Below, one piece after another: positions 7,704 to 15,554 of a stretch of 53,453 bases of DNA (position 1 is the first letter of the stretch; every line of letters starts with the position of its first letter). This stretch comes from an uncultured Bacteroidota bacterium (GTDB taxonomy: Bacteria > Bacteroidota > Bacteroidia > Flavobacteriales > UBA7312), in contig CACHMF010000007.1 in assembly GCA_902580855.1 (NCBI GenBank), forward strand, positions 1 to 53,453. Reading direction: 5' to 3'. The notes under the pieces were generated by a model. That model worked only from the letters and a program-made list of their open reading frames with translations, searched no databases and was not told the DNA's origin. A program made the position numbers and the translations under genes.

Positions 7704-8285
7704 ATGATTCAGGTAGATGATAAAATCATTTCTTTTGAAGTTTTTGAGAAACAGTTTGTTTGCGATTTAAGTGCATGTAAAGGAGCGTGTTGTGTGGAGG
7801 GTGATGCTGGAGCCCCATTAGCTGATAAAGAGTTAGATGTTTTGCCAAATATATATAATGAGGTGAAGTCATACATGCGAGCCGAAGGGATTGCAGAAAT
7901 AGAAAAGCAAGGCTTTTTCGTTTTAGATGGCGATGGTGACAAAACTACACCTCTAGTTAAAAATAAAGAATGTGCTTTTGTGGTATTTGATGAAAACAAT
8001 ATAGCAAAATGCTCTATTGAACAGGCTTACAATGATGGAAAGATAAATTTTAAGAAGCCAATATCGTGCCACTTGTTTCCTATACGCATCAAGGAATATC
8101 GTGATTTTGATGCAGTCAATTATGAAGCAATAAATATCTGTAAACCCGCTTGCTTTTGTGGAGAGAGTCTACGGGTTCCAGTTTATAGATTCTTAAAAGA
8201 ACCGCTTATTCGCTTATATGGAGAAGAGTGGTATGACAAGCTAACAGAAGCAGCAAGATTGCTTAAAAATCAATGTAAAAAATAA
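7704..8285 (+). CDS. DUF3109 family cysteine-rich protein
   Basis: A 193-aa cytosolic protein of the DUF3109 family, related to the YkgJ-type zinc/iron-chelating cysteine-cluster proteins. The cysteine signature is clear: CDLSACKGACC near the N-terminus, NKECAFV, CSIEQAY, SCHLFPIR and ICKPACFCG. Such spacing suggests one metal or Fe-S site (inference; the family function is not established). It stands alone, divergent from glyS and upstream of the long nrdBA leader. An AT-only inverted repeat (AAATAAAA/TTTTATTT, 8280-8304) may end its transcript weakly. Confidence 0.88.
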   Translation: MIQVDDKIISFEVFEKQFVCDLSACKGACCVEGDAGAPLADKELDVLPNIYNEVKSYMRAEGIAEIEKQGFFVLDGDGDKTTPLVKNKECAFVVFDENNIAKCSIEQAYNDGKINFKKPISCHLFPIRIKEYRDFDAVNYEAINICKPACFCGESLRVPVYRFLKEPLIRLYGEEWYDKLTEAARLLKNQCKK

Positions 8286-8309
8286 AATAAATACCGTTTT
8301 ATTTCATTT

Positions 8310-8466
8310 TTGCAAAGCAATCAACTGTTAATACTTCGTTAATAAAATGAGCCTGTTTTAGTTTGACTTTTTGCAAGCAATCGAAAATCAGAGTATTGTC
8401 TAAAAATTCACAATGTAAGCTGTTAACAACTTGAATTTATTGTGAATAAAAATGAATTGCTTTGCA
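8310..8466. repeat. three TTGC-N-GCAA palindromic sites
   Basis: TTGCAAAGCAATC (8310-8322), TTGCAAGCAATC (8371-8382) and, inverted, GAATTGCTTTGCA (8454-8466). The first and third share 11 bp exactly in opposite orientation (TGCAAAGCAAT). The half-sites TTGC/GCAA make each copy nearly self-palindromic, as in operators of dimeric regulators. The third copy overlaps the candidate -33 TTG of nrdB. Confidence 0.55.
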
Positions 8467-8527
8467 CAATTTTTTTTGAAACATTTGTGTCGTTCAATGC
8501 TCAGAATGGAATTTTAGCAACTACTAA

Positions 8528-8627
8528 TTGATGTCTCATCAAGCACAGAATTCCAAAAATACAGAGAACATTTTTTGCTTTACAGAAGTCTTAAAAAGAC
8601 TCATACAATTCTAGAAAACGAATTGTA
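8528..8627 (+). other. three tandem hairpins in nrdB 5' UTR
   Basis: Perfect inverted repeats: TTGATG-tct-CATCAA (8528-8542), AGTCTT-aaa-AAGACT (8587-8601) and TACAATTC-tagaaaac-GAATTGTA (8604-8627). The last two are separated by 2 nt. None is followed by a T-tract, so they are not simple terminators. They could form a structured leader RNA or be binding sites. Confidence 0.5.
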
Positions 8628-8665
8628 CTAAGGCGATAATTTTTTAAAATTTTAAGAATAGGATT

Positions 8666-9940
8666 ATGAAAATAGCACACATTTACAAGCGAGATCAATC
8701 AAAGCAGCCATTTAAACTAGACAAGATTGCCAGCGCTATTTTACAAGCTATGATTTCTGTAGGAAAAGATGATGAAGAAGATGCAGTTCGTTTGGCTGCT
8801 AGTGTTCATGCAGAACTGCTAAATAGAAAGAATAAGTTTAAAAACTATCTCCCAAATATCGAAGAAATTCAAGATGTAGTAGAGCAAACGTTGATGAAGA
8901 ATGAGCATTTTGATGTAGCGAAAAGCTATATTCTTTACAGAGAAAAGCAAAATTCAAGAAGAAAGCGTAACATATTTGAAAAACGATTGAACCTGAAGCC
9001 ATACGAGTACCCAGAATTATACGAATACGTGCCAGCAATTAGACATTCCTATTGGATACATACAGAGTTCAACTTTACAAGTGATATTCAAGATTTTAAA
9101 ACTAAGCTAAATGATACAGAAAGAAGTGCTATCAAAAATACTATGTTAGCGATTTCGCAAATTGAAGTAGCCGTAAAAAGTTTTTGGGGAGATGTCTACC
9201 ACAGGATTCCAAAACCTGAAGTAGGTTCTGTAGGTGCAACATTTGCAGAGAGTGAGGTAAGGCATGCAGATGCGTACTCTCACTTACTAGAAATACTTGG
9301 GCTAAATGCTGAGTTTGAAGAGATCAAGAAGAATCCTGTAATAATGAAAAGAGTTCGTTATTTGCAAGCTGCTTTGGCAACTTCAAAAAGTGAAAAGAAT
9401 AAAGAATATGCTGAGTCGGTATTATTATTCTCTCTATTTATTGAACATGTTTCTTTGTTCTCTCAATTTCTTATCATCATGGCTTTTAACAAGCATAAAA
9501 ACATGTTGAAAGGTGTTTCGAATGTAGTAGAAGCGACATCTAAGGAAGAACAAATTCACGGAGACTTCGGCATTGATTTAATAAAGATTATCAAAGAAGA
9601 AAATCCAGATTGGTTCGACTTCATGTTCAATACAAAGATTCAACAAATGTGTAAAGATGCTTTTGAGGCAGAAAGTGCAATTATCGATTGGATTTTTGAA
9701 AATGGAGAAATTGATTTCTTACCGAAAAATGTTATTAATGAATTTATCAAAGACCGTTTTAACAAATCACTTGAAAGCATTGGCGTAGGAAGCGTATTCG
9801 CTGTTGATGCAGAACTGTTGAAAAAAACAGAATGGTTTGATGATGAAATTATTGGTACGAAGCACGGAGACTTCTTTGTGAAGCGTTCCATCAACTACAG
9901 CAAGAGAACGCAAAGCGTAACAGCAGACGATTTATTTTAA
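8666..9940 (+). CDS. nrdB: ribonucleotide reductase radical subunit with N-terminal ATP-cone
   Basis: A 424-aa class I RNR beta subunit. Residues 1 to about 95 (IYKRDQSKQPFKLDKIASAI...) are an ATP-cone, a domain normally on NrdA. The ferritin-like domain follows, with metal ligands E134, E197, H200, E260, E295 and H298 and a Tyr (Y204) four residues after H200. The C-terminal tail is ...SVTADDLF. NrdB proteins with an ATP-cone are known from flavobacteria (NrdBi group, e.g. Leeuwenhoekiella), where the cone sets activity by oligomerising the beta subunit and the cofactor is dimanganese. That this protein behaves the same is inference. It is followed after 35 nt by nrdA, so nrdBA is an operon. 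Confidence 0.95.
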   Translation: MKIAHIYKRDQSKQPFKLDKIASAILQAMISVGKDDEEDAVRLAASVHAELLNRKNKFKNYLPNIEEIQDVVEQTLMKNEHFDVAKSYILYREKQNSRRKRNIFEKRLNLKPYEYPELYEYVPAIRHSYWIHTEFNFTSDIQDFKTKLNDTERSAIKNTMLAISQIEVAVKSFWGDVYHRIPKPEVGSVGATFAESEVRHADAYSHLLEILGLNAEFEEIKKNPVIMKRVRYLQAALATSKSEKNKEYAESVLLFSLFIEHVSLFSQFLIIMAFNKHKNMLKGVSNVVEATSKEEQIHGDFGIDLIKIIKEENPDWFDFMFNTKIQQMCKDAFEAESAIIDWIFENGEIDFLPKNVINEFIKDRFNKSLESIGVGSVFAVDAELLKKTEWFDDEIIGTKHGDFFVKRSINYSKRTQSVTADDLF

Positions 9941-9975
9941 GAGATATAAAAAACCAAAACGAAACGATATAAATT

Positions 9976-11721
9976 ATGCAAAAAACAGCTGCCCCAGAAG
10001 ACCTTATAGAAGTAAAAGAAAGATTAGATGTAAAGAGCTCAGAAGACTCTTTTAAATGGCTTACAGAACATAGTAGAAATTTTTTAGCTTCAGGATACTT
10101 AGCACCTGGTGTGTCTGCTGAAGAAAGAATTCGTGAGATTGCAGAAAACGCAGAGAAGATTTTAGGAATTCCTGGCTATGCAGATAAGTTTGAACACTAT
10201 ATGTCTGAAGGGTTTTACTCTTTAGCTTCTCCGGTTTGGTCAAATTTTGGAAAAGAAAGGGGTTTGCCAATCAGTTGTTTTGGTTCTAATGTTGCAGATG
10301 ATATGGGGAATATCTTATATACCCAGTCGGAAGTTGGTATGATGTCGAAGTTAGGCGGCGGCACATCTGGTTATTTCGGAAATATTCGACATAGAGGTTC
10401 TGCAGTTAAAAATAACGGACAAGCATCTGGGGCAGTTCATATCATGCAATTATTTGAAACAATGGTAGATGTAGTAAGTCAAGGATCTGTTCGCAGAGGA
10501 AGATTTTCGCCTTACTTACCAGTAGAACATAGCGATATTGAAGAGTTCTTAGAAATTGGAACAGAAGGAAATCCAATACAAGAGTTAACACATGGCGTTA
10601 CTGTAACGGATGAGTGGATGGAGTCTATGATTGAAGGAGATCAGGAAAAGCGCGCTATATGGGCTAAGGTAATCCAAAGAAGAGGAGAAATTGGCTATCC
10701 ATATATTTTCTTCACAGACAAAGCTAATAATGGAGCACCTAAAGTATTTAAGGACAAAGGACATAAAATTGTTGCTAGTAACTTATGTACAGAAATCATG
10801 TTACCTTCTAACTCAGAGTGGTCATTTGTTTGTGTATTGTCATCGGTAAATGTATTACACTTCGATAAGTGGAAAGATACCGATGCAGTGGAAACAATGG
10901 TATTCTTCTTGGATGCGGTAATTACAGAGTTCTTAGAAAAATTAGAGCGTTATAGAGACTCAGATGATTTAGATGATCAGCAAACATTTATGTTCATGCA
11001 AAGAGCGTACAATTTTGCGAAAGATAATAGAGCACTAGGACTAGGTGTGTTAGGATGGCATTCATACTTACAATCCAAAATGTTACCATTCGATAGTCAA
11101 GAAGCATTTAATCTAAATAGCGATGTGTTTAAACACATTAAAGTAGCCTCTTACAGGGCCTCTACAGAGTTAGCAGATAAGTTTGGAGAGCCAAAAACAT
11201 TGGAAGGCTACGGTAGAAGAAATGCTACATTAAATGCGATTGCACCAACTACTTCATCAGCTTTCATTTTAGGACAGGTGTCTCAAGGTATTGAGCCTAT
11301 CTGGTCTAATATTTACGTAAAGGATATTGCTAAGGTGAAGACAACTATCAAGAATCCTTTCTTATTATCATTATTGGAAGAGAAAGGAATGAACACTCCA
11401 GAAGTATGGAAGAACATCAGAGATTATGATGGTTCTGTCCAGCACTTAGAATTTTTAACTGAAAATGAAAAAGAGGTATTTAAAACATACTCTGAAATTG
11501 ATCAGATGAGCATCATTTATCAAGCAGCAAACAGACAAAACCATATTGACCAAGGACAATCTTTGAATTTGATGGTACACCCCGATATGACTGCAAAGGA
11601 AATAAACAAGTTATATGTTACAGCTTGGAAGTTGGGTGTAAAATCACTTTACTATCAACACAGTATGAATGCTGCGCAAAAGTTCAAGCAGAATAAAGAA
11701 TGTACAAGCTGTGAAGGATAA
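9976..11721 (+). CDS. nrdA: ribonucleotide reductase catalytic subunit, short form
   Basis: A 581-aa class I RNR alpha subunit, much shorter than the usual 700-850 aa because the N-terminal ATP-cone is absent: the protein starts directly with the catalytic-domain helices. Catalytic residues are all visible: C101 (PISCFGS) and C286 (SFVCVLSS) as the redox pair, N269, C271 and E273 (SNLCTEIMLP), Y559-Y560 for radical transfer (SLYYQHSMN), and the C-terminal C576/C579 (CTSC). Overall activity control must therefore come from the cone on NrdB. A strong terminator follows. Confidence 0.96.
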   Translation: MQKTAAPEDLIEVKERLDVKSSEDSFKWLTEHSRNFLASGYLAPGVSAEERIREIAENAEKILGIPGYADKFEHYMSEGFYSLASPVWSNFGKERGLPISCFGSNVADDMGNILYTQSEVGMMSKLGGGTSGYFGNIRHRGSAVKNNGQASGAVHIMQLFETMVDVVSQGSVRRGRFSPYLPVEHSDIEEFLEIGTEGNPIQELTHGVTVTDEWMESMIEGDQEKRAIWAKVIQRRGEIGYPYIFFTDKANNGAPKVFKDKGHKIVASNLCTEIMLPSNSEWSFVCVLSSVNVLHFDKWKDTDAVETMVFFLDAVITEFLEKLERYRDSDDLDDQQTFMFMQRAYNFAKDNRALGLGVLGWHSYLQSKMLPFDSQEAFNLNSDVFKHIKVASYRASTELADKFGEPKTLEGYGRRNATLNAIAPTTSSAFILGQVSQGIEPIWSNIYVKDIAKVKTTIKNPFLLSLLEEKGMNTPEVWKNIRDYDGSVQHLEFLTENEKEVFKTYSEIDQMSIIYQAANRQNHIDQGQSLNLMVHPDMTAKEINKLYVTAWKLGVKSLYYQHSMNAAQKFKQNKECTSCEG

Positions 11722-11743
11722 TTTCGCAACCAAACATAATAAA

Positions 11744-11777
11744 ATAAGCTCCGCTTAAAAAGCGGAGCTTATTTTTT
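11744..11777. terminator. bidirectional terminator between nrdA and gcdH-like gene
   Basis: Perfect 13-bp stem ATAAGCTCCGCTT / AAGCGGAGCTTAT with an AAA loop, flanked by A and T tracts on both sides. It serves both convergent genes. Confidence 0.92.
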
Positions 11778-11793
11778 ATACTTAGTTCAGCTA

Positions 11794-12966
11794 TTATTTA
11801 AAAGCGTTTTCGCCTGTAATATCTAAACCTGTAATCAATAAATGAATATCGTGCGTCCCTTCGTAAGTAATTACTGACTCCAGGTTCATCATGTGACGCA
11901 TTATAGGATATTCTCCCGTAATTCCCATGCCGCCTAATATTTGGCGTGCTTCTCTAGTAATTTTTAAAGCCATGTCTACATTGTTACGCTTACACATTGA
12001 AATCTGAGCAGAAGTAGCCCTATCCTCATTACGCAACACACCCAAACGCCATGTAATAAATTGTGCTTTAGTGATTTCAGTAATCATTTCTGCCAATTTC
12101 TTCTGTTGTAATTGGAATCCTGCAATTGGTCTACCAAACTGCACTCGCTCTTTTGAGTAACGCAAAGCAGTATCGTAACAATCCATAGCTGCCCCGATAG
12201 CACCCCAAGCAATTCCGTAACGAGCAGAATCTAAACAACCAAGAGGTGCGCCTAAGCCATCTTTGTTAGGAAGAATATTATCTTTTGGAATCTTCACGTT
12301 GTCAAATACCAATTCTCCTGTAGCAGAAGCTCTTAAACTCCACTTGCCGTGTGTTTCTGGTGTGGTAAATCCTTCCATACCACGTTCAACAACTAGTCCT
12401 TTAATACGGCCTTCTTCGTTTTTGGCCCAAACAACAGCAATATCTGCAAATGGAGCGTTCGAAATCCACATTTTAGCTCCATTCAACAAGTAGTGGTCAC
12501 CCATGTCTTTGATATTCGTAACCATTCCTGCTGGGTTTGATCCGAAATCAGGTTCAGTCAATCCAAAACATCCTATATACTCACCAGAAGCTAATTTTGG
12601 TAAGTATTTTTGTCTTTGATCTTCATTACCATATTTCCAAATAGGATACATCACCAAAGAAGATTGAACCGAGGAAGTAGAGCGAATACCGCTATCTCCT
12701 CTTTCCAGTTCCTGCATGATTAAGCCGTAAGAAATTTGATCTAATCCAGCACCCCCATATTTAGCAGGGATGTAAGGCCCAAAGGCGCCAATCTCTGCCA
12801 AGCCATTTATAAGGTGTTTTGGAAACTCTGCCTTTTCGCAGGCATCTTCAATGATTGGTGAAACTTCACGCTTTACCCATTCTCGGGCTGCATCTCTCAC
12901 TAATTTATGCTCTTCCGTCAATAAGTCATCTAACTGAAAATAATCTGGTGCTTGAAACAAATCCAT
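11794..12966 (-). CDS. acyl-CoA dehydrogenase, glutaryl-CoA type
   Basis: A 390-aa FAD-dependent acyl-CoA dehydrogenase closest in sequence pattern to glutaryl-CoA dehydrogenase, which oxidises and decarboxylates glutaryl-CoA to crotonyl-CoA in Lys/Trp degradation. Supporting blocks are RSTSSVQSSLVMYPI, whose Arg binds the substrate carboxylate in GcdH, CFGLTEPDFGSNP, and TYEGTHDIH with the catalytic Glu. The end of the protein, DITGENAF, also fits. It is monocistronic with its own promoter (12989-12996) and a shared terminator. A tryptophan dioxygenase family gene at 37.9 kb could feed the same route, but that link is inference. Confidence 0.9.
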   Translation of the reverse strand: MDLFQAPDYFQLDDLLTEEHKLVRDAAREWVKREVSPIIEDACEKAEFPKHLINGLAEIGAFGPYIPAKYGGAGLDQISYGLIMQELERGDSGIRSTSSVQSSLVMYPIWKYGNEDQRQKYLPKLASGEYIGCFGLTEPDFGSNPAGMVTNIKDMGDHYLLNGAKMWISNAPFADIAVVWAKNEEGRIKGLVVERGMEGFTTPETHGKWSLRASATGELVFDNVKIPKDNILPNKDGLGAPLGCLDSARYGIAWGAIGAAMDCYDTALRYSKERVQFGRPIAGFQLQQKKLAEMITEITKAQFITWRLGVLRNEDRATSAQISMCKRNNVDMALKITREARQILGGMGITGEYPIMRHMMNLESVITYEGTHDIHLLITGLDITGENAFK

Positions 12967-12988
12967 TTATATTGTTTTTAGTTTGGTA

Positions 12989-12996
12989 CAAAATTA
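12989..12996 (-). promoter_or_regulatory. -7 box of the acyl-CoA dehydrogenase gene
   Basis: TAATTTTG on the minus strand, an exact TAnnTTTG match, 22 nt before the ATG. Confidence 0.45.
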
Positions 12997-13042
12997 TTGA
13001 ATAATTTAGGATAAAGAGGTAAATTGCAAAAAAATCAAGAGG

Positions 13043-13408
13043 GTGAATCAATTCGTAATAATAGCTGCTTTACTCATATTTGCAGTTTCAGCCTGTAAGG
13101 AAACTGAACCAACACCATTAGTTCAAGGTTCGTGTGACAATATCAACTATACTTTTTCGGACGTGCAATACATTTTTGAGAACAACTGTATAGGTTGTCA
13201 TGCTTATGGTGGAGAAGCTTTGGCTGCTGGAGATTTTTCATCTTACCAAGGGGTTGAGGCAGCATTAAATGCTGATCAATACACCTTTTTATCCCAAGTT
13301 CGTTGGGAAATGAGTGACTCAGATTACAATATGCCTCCAACTGAAAAAATGTCGAATGATGACGTTCAAAAATTAGAGTGTTGGATTGAAGCAGGTTATC
13401 CGCAATAA
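13043..13408 (+). CDS. small c-type cytochrome-like lipoprotein
   Basis: A 121-aa protein starting with GTG (no ATG fits). An N-terminal signal ends in AVSAC, a lipobox, so it is probably lipid-anchored in the periplasm or outer membrane. One haem-attachment motif, CIGCH, lies about residue 49, with a possible axial Met in YNMPPTEKM about residue 99. This is the pattern of single-haem cytochrome-like domains found in many Bacteroidota lipoproteins. The redox partner is unknown. It sits 3 nt before the DUF4271 gene and upstream of hemD, a haem biosynthesis gene, which may not be accidental. Confidence 0.8.
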   Translation: MNQFVIIAALLIFAVSACKETEPTPLVQGSCDNINYTFSDVQYIFENNCIGCHAYGGEALAAGDFSSYQGVEAALNADQYTFLSQVRWEMSDSDYNMPPTEKMSNDDVQKLECWIEAGYPQ

Positions 13409-13411
13409 AAG

Positions 13412-14062
13412 GTGGCAGATTTAACATCGACACCACACGCCACATTGCACAACGAGTGGTTTTTTATCACTTGTGTTTTATTATTAGCAGCAGTTGCTTT
13501 TTTCCGTGTTCATTTTGGAAGAGGTCTTTTGTTAATTAGCCAAGCGGCATTTACACAGCGACACACCAATCAGTTTTTGCGTGAAACTAATAACTTAAAT
13601 GTTTCTCCTTATTTACTTCCTTTTTTTGTGCTTGTGTTTTCTTTATTTATTGCACATCCATCATGGGAAAAAACTAGTTGGTCTTTTTTTCTAATTCTAA
13701 AGTATACATTTTGGATTTCTTTGTTTTTGACATCGAAATACTTGTTAATTCGTTGGATAGGTCATCTTTTTCAGCAAGTGTATTTTTTTGAAGAAATCAT
13801 TTTTCTTACTTTTCTATTTGAAAAAGTGTCAGGACTAACCTTGTTTCCATTTTTAGTTTTATCTGTTTACGCTCCTTTTGATTCGAAAATATGCTTGCAA
13901 TTAGGGGTTTCTTTATTCATCTTTTTTTTACTTTTAAAATGGGTTCGTATGCTCTATTTGGGGTTTTTTAAGCGTTCCTTTTCTAAAACACATTTATTTA
14001 TATACCTTTGCATTCTCGAAATTTTACCATTAGTAGTCATTGTCAAATACTTTTTGTTGTAG
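13412..14062 (+). CDS. DUF4271 multi-pass membrane protein
   Basis: A 216-aa integral membrane protein with about six hydrophobic segments (for example FFITCVLLLAAVAFF, YLLPFFVLVFSLFI, LFIFFLLLKW, LEILPLVVIVKYFLL). It matches the DUF4271 family of Bacteroidota, typically encoded next to hemD. The start is GTG, 3 nt after the previous stop, consistent with cotranscription. The family function is not known; membership is inferred from length, topology and neighbourhood. Confidence 0.78.
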   Translation: MADLTSTPHATLHNEWFFITCVLLLAAVAFFRVHFGRGLLLISQAAFTQRHTNQFLRETNNLNVSPYLLPFFVLVFSLFIAHPSWEKTSWSFFLILKYTFWISLFLTSKYLLIRWIGHLFQQVYFFEEIIFLTFLFEKVSGLTLFPFLVLSVYAPFDSKICLQLGVSLFIFFLLLKWVRMLYLGFFKRSFSKTHLFIYLCILEILPLVVIVKYFLL

Positions 14063-14111
14063 CTGCGATTGGTATTTTTTTTAAGAATAATGACTTAAAA
14101 AAAGACGATAA

Positions 14112-14867
14112 GTGAAGGAGAATAAAGTGAAAACAATCCTGGTTTCTCAACCAAAACCAGAGTCCGACAAATCACCCTATTTCGATTTAGCCAAAAAATG
14201 TAAGGTTAAAATTGATTTCCGTCCTTTTATTCATGTAGAAGGTTTGACGGCAAAAGAATTTCGCCAACAGAAAATCAGCATCCTAAGTCATGACGCAGTA
14301 ATTTTTACTAGCAAAAATGCAATGGATCATTTTTTCCGTATGTGTGAAGCGACACGTATTACTGTACCAGAAGAGATGAAATACTTTTGTGTTTCTGAGG
14401 CGATTGCATATTATTTACAGAAATATATCATTTACCGAAAGCGTAAAGTTTTTATTGGTAAGCAAAAGATAGAAGATATGCTTTCTACTTTGAAGAAGCA
14501 TAAAGAGTGTAGCTTTTTATTGCCTTGTTCAGATATTTTGAAAGACAGTATTCCACAGTTCTTGAAAAACAATAATTTTAAGTTTACTAAAGCAGTTATG
14601 TACCGAACGGTATGTAGTGATTTGTCAGACTTAGAGAACGTGTTCTATGATGTTTTGGTGTTTTATAGCCCATCTGGAATAAAGAGTTTGTACCAAAACT
14701 TCCCAGAGTTTGAGCAGAATAATACACGTATTGCAGCTTTTGGTCCAACAACAGCTAAAGCAGTAGATAAAGCGGGTTTAGTATTAAATATTGGAGCGCC
14801 AAACCCAAATGCCCCGTCTATGACAATGGCTTTGGAACAATACATTAAAAAGGTAAATAAGCGATAA
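14112..14867 (+). CDS. hemD: uroporphyrinogen-III synthase
   Basis: A 251-aa HemD-like protein, which cyclises hydroxymethylbilane to uroporphyrinogen III in haem and sirohaem synthesis. The family is poorly conserved. Recognisable parts are the N-terminal VSQPKP, the HDAVIFTSKNAMDHFF block, FYSPSGIKSL, and AAFGPTTAKAVDKAGL near the end. The start codon is GTG (14112), with a second in-frame GTG at 14127 (VKTILVSQ) as the alternative. A terminator follows. Upstream neighbours are a haem-binding lipoprotein and DUF4271. Confidence 0.88.
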   Translation: MKENKVKTILVSQPKPESDKSPYFDLAKKCKVKIDFRPFIHVEGLTAKEFRQQKISILSHDAVIFTSKNAMDHFFRMCEATRITVPEEMKYFCVSEAIAYYLQKYIIYRKRKVFIGKQKIEDMLSTLKKHKECSFLLPCSDILKDSIPQFLKNNNFKFTKAVMYRTVCSDLSDLENVFYDVLVFYSPSGIKSLYQNFPEFEQNNTRIAAFGPTTAKAVDKAGLVLNIGAPNPNAPSMTMALEQYIKKVNKR

Positions 14868-14889
14868 TAATTTTTACAATATATTTCAA

Positions 14890-14914
14890 AAGGGGTGCAA
14901 GCATCCCTTTTTTT
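14890..14914 (+). terminator. terminator after hemD
   Basis: Stem AAGGGGTGC/GCATCCCTT (9 bp, one G-T pair) with a very short AA loop, then a T-tract. The GTG used by the ORF track as a start for rnpA (14895) is inside this stem. Confidence 0.75.
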
Positions 14915-14942
14915 GTTTTCTAGAAATCCCTATTTTTACTTA

Positions 14943-15320
14943 ATGTCTAAGCACACTTTTGGTAAATCCCATCGTTTAAAGAGTAAGAAACAAATAGAAT
15001 GGCTTTTTGTTGAAGGTAATAGTTTTATCGAGTTTCCTTTGAGGGTGGTTTGGCTATGTACTGAAGCGACAGAATCATCTGTTCAAATAGCATTTAGTAT
15101 CTCTAAAAAGAGTTTACCAAAAGCGGTTCATCGAAATCATGTAAAGCGATTGCTAAGAGATTCATATAGACGTCAAAATCAAGCTTTAAAATCAATGGTT
15201 CATGAAAAAGGAAAACAGTTGCAAATGATGTTTATTTTTTTAGACAAACAACTTTGGAAATATCATGACTTGGATAATAAAATAAGCGTAACTTTAAAGC
15301 GTTTACAAGAGGAGTTATGA
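14943..15320 (+). CDS. rnpA: ribonuclease P protein component
   Basis: A 125-aa RnpA, the protein cofactor of the RNase P ribozyme that matures tRNA 5' ends. The signature [13 protein letters not shown] (the RNR motif) is clear, and the protein begins with the typical [22 protein letters not shown]. The longer ORF is rejected because its GTG lies within the hemD terminator. The stop overlaps the start of yidD by 4 nt (ATGA), a conserved pairing. Confidence 0.95.
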   Translation: MSKHTFGKSHRLKSKKQIEWLFVEGNSFIEFPLRVVWLCTEATESSVQIAFSISKKSLPKAVHRNHVKRLLRDSYRRQNQALKSMVHEKGKQLQMMFIFLDKQLWKYHDLDNKISVTLKRLQEEL

Positions 15321-15538
15321 GTCGGTTGCTAGCATGGTTGTTCATTTTCCTTATCCGTATTTACAAATTAGTGATTTCACCTATGTTCCCCGCACGCTGT
15401 AGATATACGCCAACCTGTTCGGAATATGGCTTACATGCCATTCAAAAATACGGTCCGTTTAAAGGAGGTTGGCTTACATTAAAAAGGATAGGTTCTTGTC
15501 ACCCATGGGGTGGGCATGGACATGACCCTGTTCGATAA
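15317..15538 (+). CDS. yidD: membrane protein insertion efficiency factor
   Basis: A 73-aa YidD, a small membrane-associated protein that aids YidC-dependent membrane insertion. The hallmark [19 protein letters not shown] and the end [12 protein letters not shown] are present, with an N-terminal hydrophobic/amphipathic helix. It is translationally coupled to rnpA by ATGA overlap. The rnpA-yidD order is conserved widely. Confidence 0.96.
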   Translation: MSRLLAWLFIFLIRIYKLVISPMFPARCRYTPTCSEYGLHAIQKYGPFKGGWLTLKRIGSCHPWGGHGHDPVR

Positions 15539-15554
15539 AAAAGAAATTGAAGTA

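Larger units (their letters stand above)
8286..8665 (+). other. 380-nt non-coding leader/regulatory region of nrdBA
   Basis: No ORF of note. The region contains three TTGC-N2-3-GCAA-like palindromes (8310-8466), a possible promoter, and three short perfect hairpins (8528-8627) between that promoter and the nrdB ATG. The promoter would be TTG 8457-8459, a 20-nt spacer, and AACATTTG 8480-8487 (7 of 8 matches to TAnnTTTG). A single DnaA-box-like TTATTCACA lies on the minus strand at 8441-8449. I see no NrdR box. The layout suggests transcriptional control upstream and a structured 5' UTR of about 175 nt downstream (inference). Confidence 0.6.

Noticed and set aside
8441-8449. DnaA box (TTATTCACA on the minus strand) as sign of a replication origin
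   Set aside because: Only one exact match, no cluster, no dnaA, and no AT-rich unwinding repeats; at most a regulatory site for nrdBA.
14895-14942. Longer rnpA start at GTG 14895
   Set aside because: The codon lies in the stem of the hemD terminator and the added residues are not RnpA-like.
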